Part shown: positions 60,953-64,000 of the stretch, piece by piece | Numbering within the stretch: position 1 is the stretch's first letter | How the letters are laid out: the number at the start of each line of letters is the position of its first letter | Assembly: GCA_033439795.1 (NCBI GenBank) | Contig: JAUTDP010000014.1 | Location: forward strand, 1,116,001-1,180,000 | Direction of reading: 5' to 3' | Length of the DNA: 64,000 bases | Source: Sordaria brevicollis | Taxonomy: Eukaryota; Ascomycota; Sordariomycetes; Sordariales; Sordariaceae | Notes under the pieces: generated by a model | Databases searched by the model: none | Seen by the model: the letters and a program-made list of their open reading frames with translations, nothing else | What the model was told of the DNA's origin: nothing | Position numbers and translations under genes: made by a program

Positions 60953-63230
60953 TCAAACCCTCTCTACACCCCAAACCTGCCAACTCCTCCTCGCCCTCCC
61001 ACTCCCAGCCAGCTCACGCCAGGCGTTTCTGTCCCTCAGTGACAGCCTCGTCCACTCAAACCCCCTCACTCCCTCAATCCTTTCATCACCAGCTACCACC
61101 ACCACCACAGCCTTCCCTTTCGTGCTCTTTGCACCCTGAGCAGAAACCAACCGCCAGCGCACAACCAGCAACCCAAACATGCCCACCCCAAAGGCCACAC
61201 CAACAAACACCACCAGGCCCCAGTACATCCGCCCGCAAGCTTTGACCAGGTGCGAACCGATGGGTATCCCGGCGATGCTAGACATGCTGACGAGGGTGTA
61301 TAAAGTGCCGAAGGCTTGTCCGAACCCAAATCCGTTGTAATCCTTCTCCTGGTCACCAGTCCCAGGTCCAGTTTCATGAGAAGAAGAGGGAGAGGCAGAG
61401 GGAAGGACCAAAGAAACGAGGACTGGTTCTAGCCCCAGGACTGCACCGCTTGACAAACCAAATAAAACGGCAAAAGCGGTAAAGTGGGAGGAAGACATAC
61501 CGACCAGTCCCGGGTGGAGGACGGGTGGCAGCCAGGTGGCTAGGAGTGATAAAGTGGCGAGGAGGGAGAAGAGAGTGGTTGTGTTGAATGGTCCCAGTCC
61601 TTTCAGCAATTCACCAAGCTTGGAGCTAGGAGAAGAGCAAAGGAATGGAAACCCGGAACCCAAGAGGCCTGCGAGTAAGCGGCCGCCGATAGAGGATATG
61701 TTTACTACCAGCGTTGTGGTGCGGAAGGTATAACTGTGGGAATAACCTTGCGAAAACAAGGAGAAGGCGGAGAGGTAGGTTGTTGTTGTGTAGATTGAGA
61801 GGTGGACTAGAAGGAGGGAGAGGAAGAGGAGGGTGTATGATGATGAGGACAAAAAGGGGGTTAGGGAGGGGTGGATGCTGCTGCTTTTGCTTGTTTTTAG
61901 CGGTGCTGAGGAGGGAGTAGTATTGGTCGATGGTTTGCTGATGATGGGAGTAGTAGAATTCGCTGAAGCTGACGATGCCGAAGAGGCGGAAGAGCCAGGC
62001 GGCAAAAGTGTTGGCGGCCTTTTGGCCGAGGGCAAAGTAGGTGATGCCGGTAGTGAAGGAGCAGGTGACCTCCGACGGCTCACAGAGGGAGGAGAGCGAA
62101 TCAAAAAGTTGGCAATGACGGCCAAGAAGAAGCAAATTAGCCCAAGAGTGCGGATGGTCCATGGCCAGCTAACTTCGTGGGAGAGGTTGCGAGTGGCATA
62201 GGGGAAGACGATGCCGGCTGTGGGACCGGCGGTGGTGGCCAGGCTGGTCGCGAAGGTGTAGTAGCGCGGAGAACGGCCAAAAAATTGGTGGATCGTGACG
62301 AGAGACGGGATGAACAGGAAGGTGGATGTTAGCCCGGAGAGGAGGCCGAAGGCCAGGAGGATGGCCCATGTTTCTGTTTTAGGCCGAGTTAGCGGAGTGT
62401 TGGCTATATTAATATGTGTATGTTTCTCGTCTCTTCAACTCTCACAACTCTCTCTTCCACCATCACTTGCCATGCTTCTCCTAGTTGTATCTCAAGTCTT
62501 TTGGACAGGACAGAGCAACGGCAATGTAATAAAAAGAAAAGAAGAAGAACTTACCACTCCGACAAGCCAAAACCACCATTCCCACCCCCAAGAACACCGT
62601 CCCGCTCAAAACCAGAGACCTCGCCCCAAACCGATCCGACAACGGACCGACATACATGCCCAGCCCCAAGCTAACCACGAAGTACAGCGAGAAAACCCAA
62701 GCAAACGTGCCATCGCTGATGTCCGACAGCTGCTTATCTTCCGAGATGTAGTTCTGGCATATTGACAGCGCTGTCAAGAGACCGAACGACGAGAAAATTG
62801 CAAGCCAGGCCCCAAGGATGGTAAGCCAGGAGCGGAGGGCGTATTTCCCCGTTGTTGTGTCTATGTCTGTGGTAGTGAAGGAATTCTCGTTTTCCGGTGA
62901 GGTAGTGGCGTGGTAGGATGGGGCGGCCACTCCGGGAGTTAGAGGGGTGAGGGAGTCGATGGAGGCGTCTGATGATCTGCTGTTGTTGCCGTCGTGGCCT
63001 CCTAGGAGGGGTACGCCTTGTGCTTTTCGCGAGGCAGCGGTTTCTGGCATTGCGGATGTGGTCTCTGAGCTCGGGCTCGCAGTTGGTGGTTGTTTTGTTA
63101 TAGTCTGGTGATCTATTGTTGGTAGTACTGTTGGGTTGAGGGCGGGACCGTCGAGTGTCCGACCTGAGCCGGCCTCGGTGTCGACACCAATGTCCGCGCC
63201 TGGTGAGCGACGCGGGAAGGTGCTGTTCAT
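60953..63230 (-). CDS. MFS transporter, monocarboxylate-porter (MCT/MCH) type
   Basis: Two exons, 63230-62555 and 62373-60953, separated by a 181-base intron with GTAAGT donor and GCTAAC branch site, give 698 residues. I chose the ATG at 63230 because it begins a normal cytosolic tail (MNSTFPRRSPGADIGVD); the same frame is open upstream but is pyrimidine-rich leader. A Ser/Thr-rich N-terminus precedes the first membrane helix, LTILGAWLAIFSSFGLLTAL. The loop YVGPLSDRFGARSLVLSG is the MFS signature between helices 2 and 3. GRSPRYYTFATSLATTAGPT fits the MCT/MCH pattern, as does ISSIGGRLLAGLLGS. A central Ser/Pro-rich loop of about 90 residues separates the two six-helix halves. Substrates in this fungal family range from monocarboxylates to riboflavin and are often unknown; I cannot say which applies here. 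Confidence 0.88.
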
Positions 63231-64000
63231 TGCGATGCCGTAATGAGTAAGTCGTTTCTCGATGAGACGAAAGGGAGAAGAAAAAAAAAAAAAAAGAGGC
63301 GAAGAGGTCTTGGAAGGGAGGCCCTTTTCTTGGAGTTCTACACCCGAGGGAGGAGAACCAAATGAAACACTTGTCAACGAGAGAACGGGAAGGAATGAAG
63401 GATTGTTACCTTTCACAACACAGCGACCGAGGACATCAAACACGGGCTATTTGTTTGCTTTTGCGTACAAAGTAGATCTGATAGAAAAAAAGTGACCCAC
63501 AGTATGGTCAGTGACGCACAGCGCGATCGGCAAAGCAAAGAAAAATGCCCAAAAGCTTGTATACTGCAGTATGCCCACTTTTGACACCTCCCCATCAATT
63601 CGAAGATCGTGAACAATGAGATGTCTGATGTAAGACCGTGTGCACATGTAGACCATTGATCGTTGTAAGTGGGCAATGCCGCTTTTCGAAATCCCTGTAA
63701 GTTGGTTTTTGGACTGTGAGCCTAAAGCTTATTTGGACAAAGTGAGACAGAGCTAAGTCCTCTAGCTGTGCAAATCACTGCTACGTATGAGGTGCTGGGA
63801 GATCTGGGTCTAGATCGTCTGGGTCTGAGCCACAATATCACGTTCTCTGCGACTTGCAGACTGTTCGAAGAGCGATGGAATGATCCCTCAGCTCGAGTTC
63901 ATCTGTTCGTCCTCAAGCATCATCTCCCGTCCCCCGCATCCATCCATTGTTACTCCGGAAGGGGTCACCAAGTCACATCTGTGTCACCAGCCGTCACTAA
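63231..64000. other. Upstream region of the transporter gene, to window edge
   Basis: On the minus strand the first 60 bases upstream of the start are a pyrimidine-rich tract (poly-A on the plus strand near 63280-63295), as expected of a leader. No other gene is supported up to the right edge. Confidence 0.5.

Noticed and set aside
63231..63443. Upstream extension of the transporter frame
   Set aside because: It would add a Phe/Ser-rich stretch encoded by a pyrimidine tract; this looks like untranslated leader.

Overview
The window looks like nuclear DNA of a filamentous ascomycete, most likely Neurospora or a close relative in the Sordariales. The clues are short introns with GTAAGT/GTATGT-type donors and CTAAC/CTGAC branch sites, C-ending codon preference in the genes, and two long AT-rich blocks where CpA/TpG steps are depleted while CpG survives. 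That last pattern is the signature of repeat-induced point mutation (RIP). A recognisable NIT2 nitrogen regulator ending in the AreA/NIT2 C-terminus supports the same placement.

Layout. 1-2207 (minus, cut by the left edge): a ketopantoate-reductase-family protein with a long disordered and coiled-coil C-terminus. 2208-5940: no supported gene. 5941-19740: a 13.8 kb RIP-mutated block. It holds the relic of a large transposase resembling fungal TNP2/Plavaka-type proteins (minus, about 9080-13480), a relic of an unidentified membrane-type protein of about 730 codons (plus, about 16660-18850), a less mutated island near 14441-14700 and an 8-bp satellite near 6354-6475. 19741-30409: 10.7 kb of ordinary base composition without a convincing gene. 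30410-39295: a compact gene cluster with the DASH subunit Hsk3 (plus), the RNase P subunit Rpr2/Rpp21 (minus), the mRNA-export helicase SUB2/UAP56 (plus) and two unrecognised genes that share a repeat of about 55 residues. 39296-49666: again almost gene-free. 49667-55219: a structurally complete, RIP-inactivated Ty1/copia retrotransposon on the minus strand, with 194-bp LTRs and a 5-bp target duplication (AAAGC). 56480-59733: nit-2. 60953-63230 (minus): a monocarboxylate-porter-like MFS transporter, convergent with nit-2.

The identified genes do not form one pathway. Sub2, Rpr2 and Hsk3 are housekeeping (mRNA export, tRNA processing, kinetochore), NIT2 is a global nitrogen regulator, and the transporter may or may not respond to it. 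The most notable features are the RIP-killed mobile elements, one of them ending 1.26 kb upstream of the nit-2 start, and the tandem pair of unknown genes sharing an internal repeat. All functional calls come from motif recognition by eye; no search was run.
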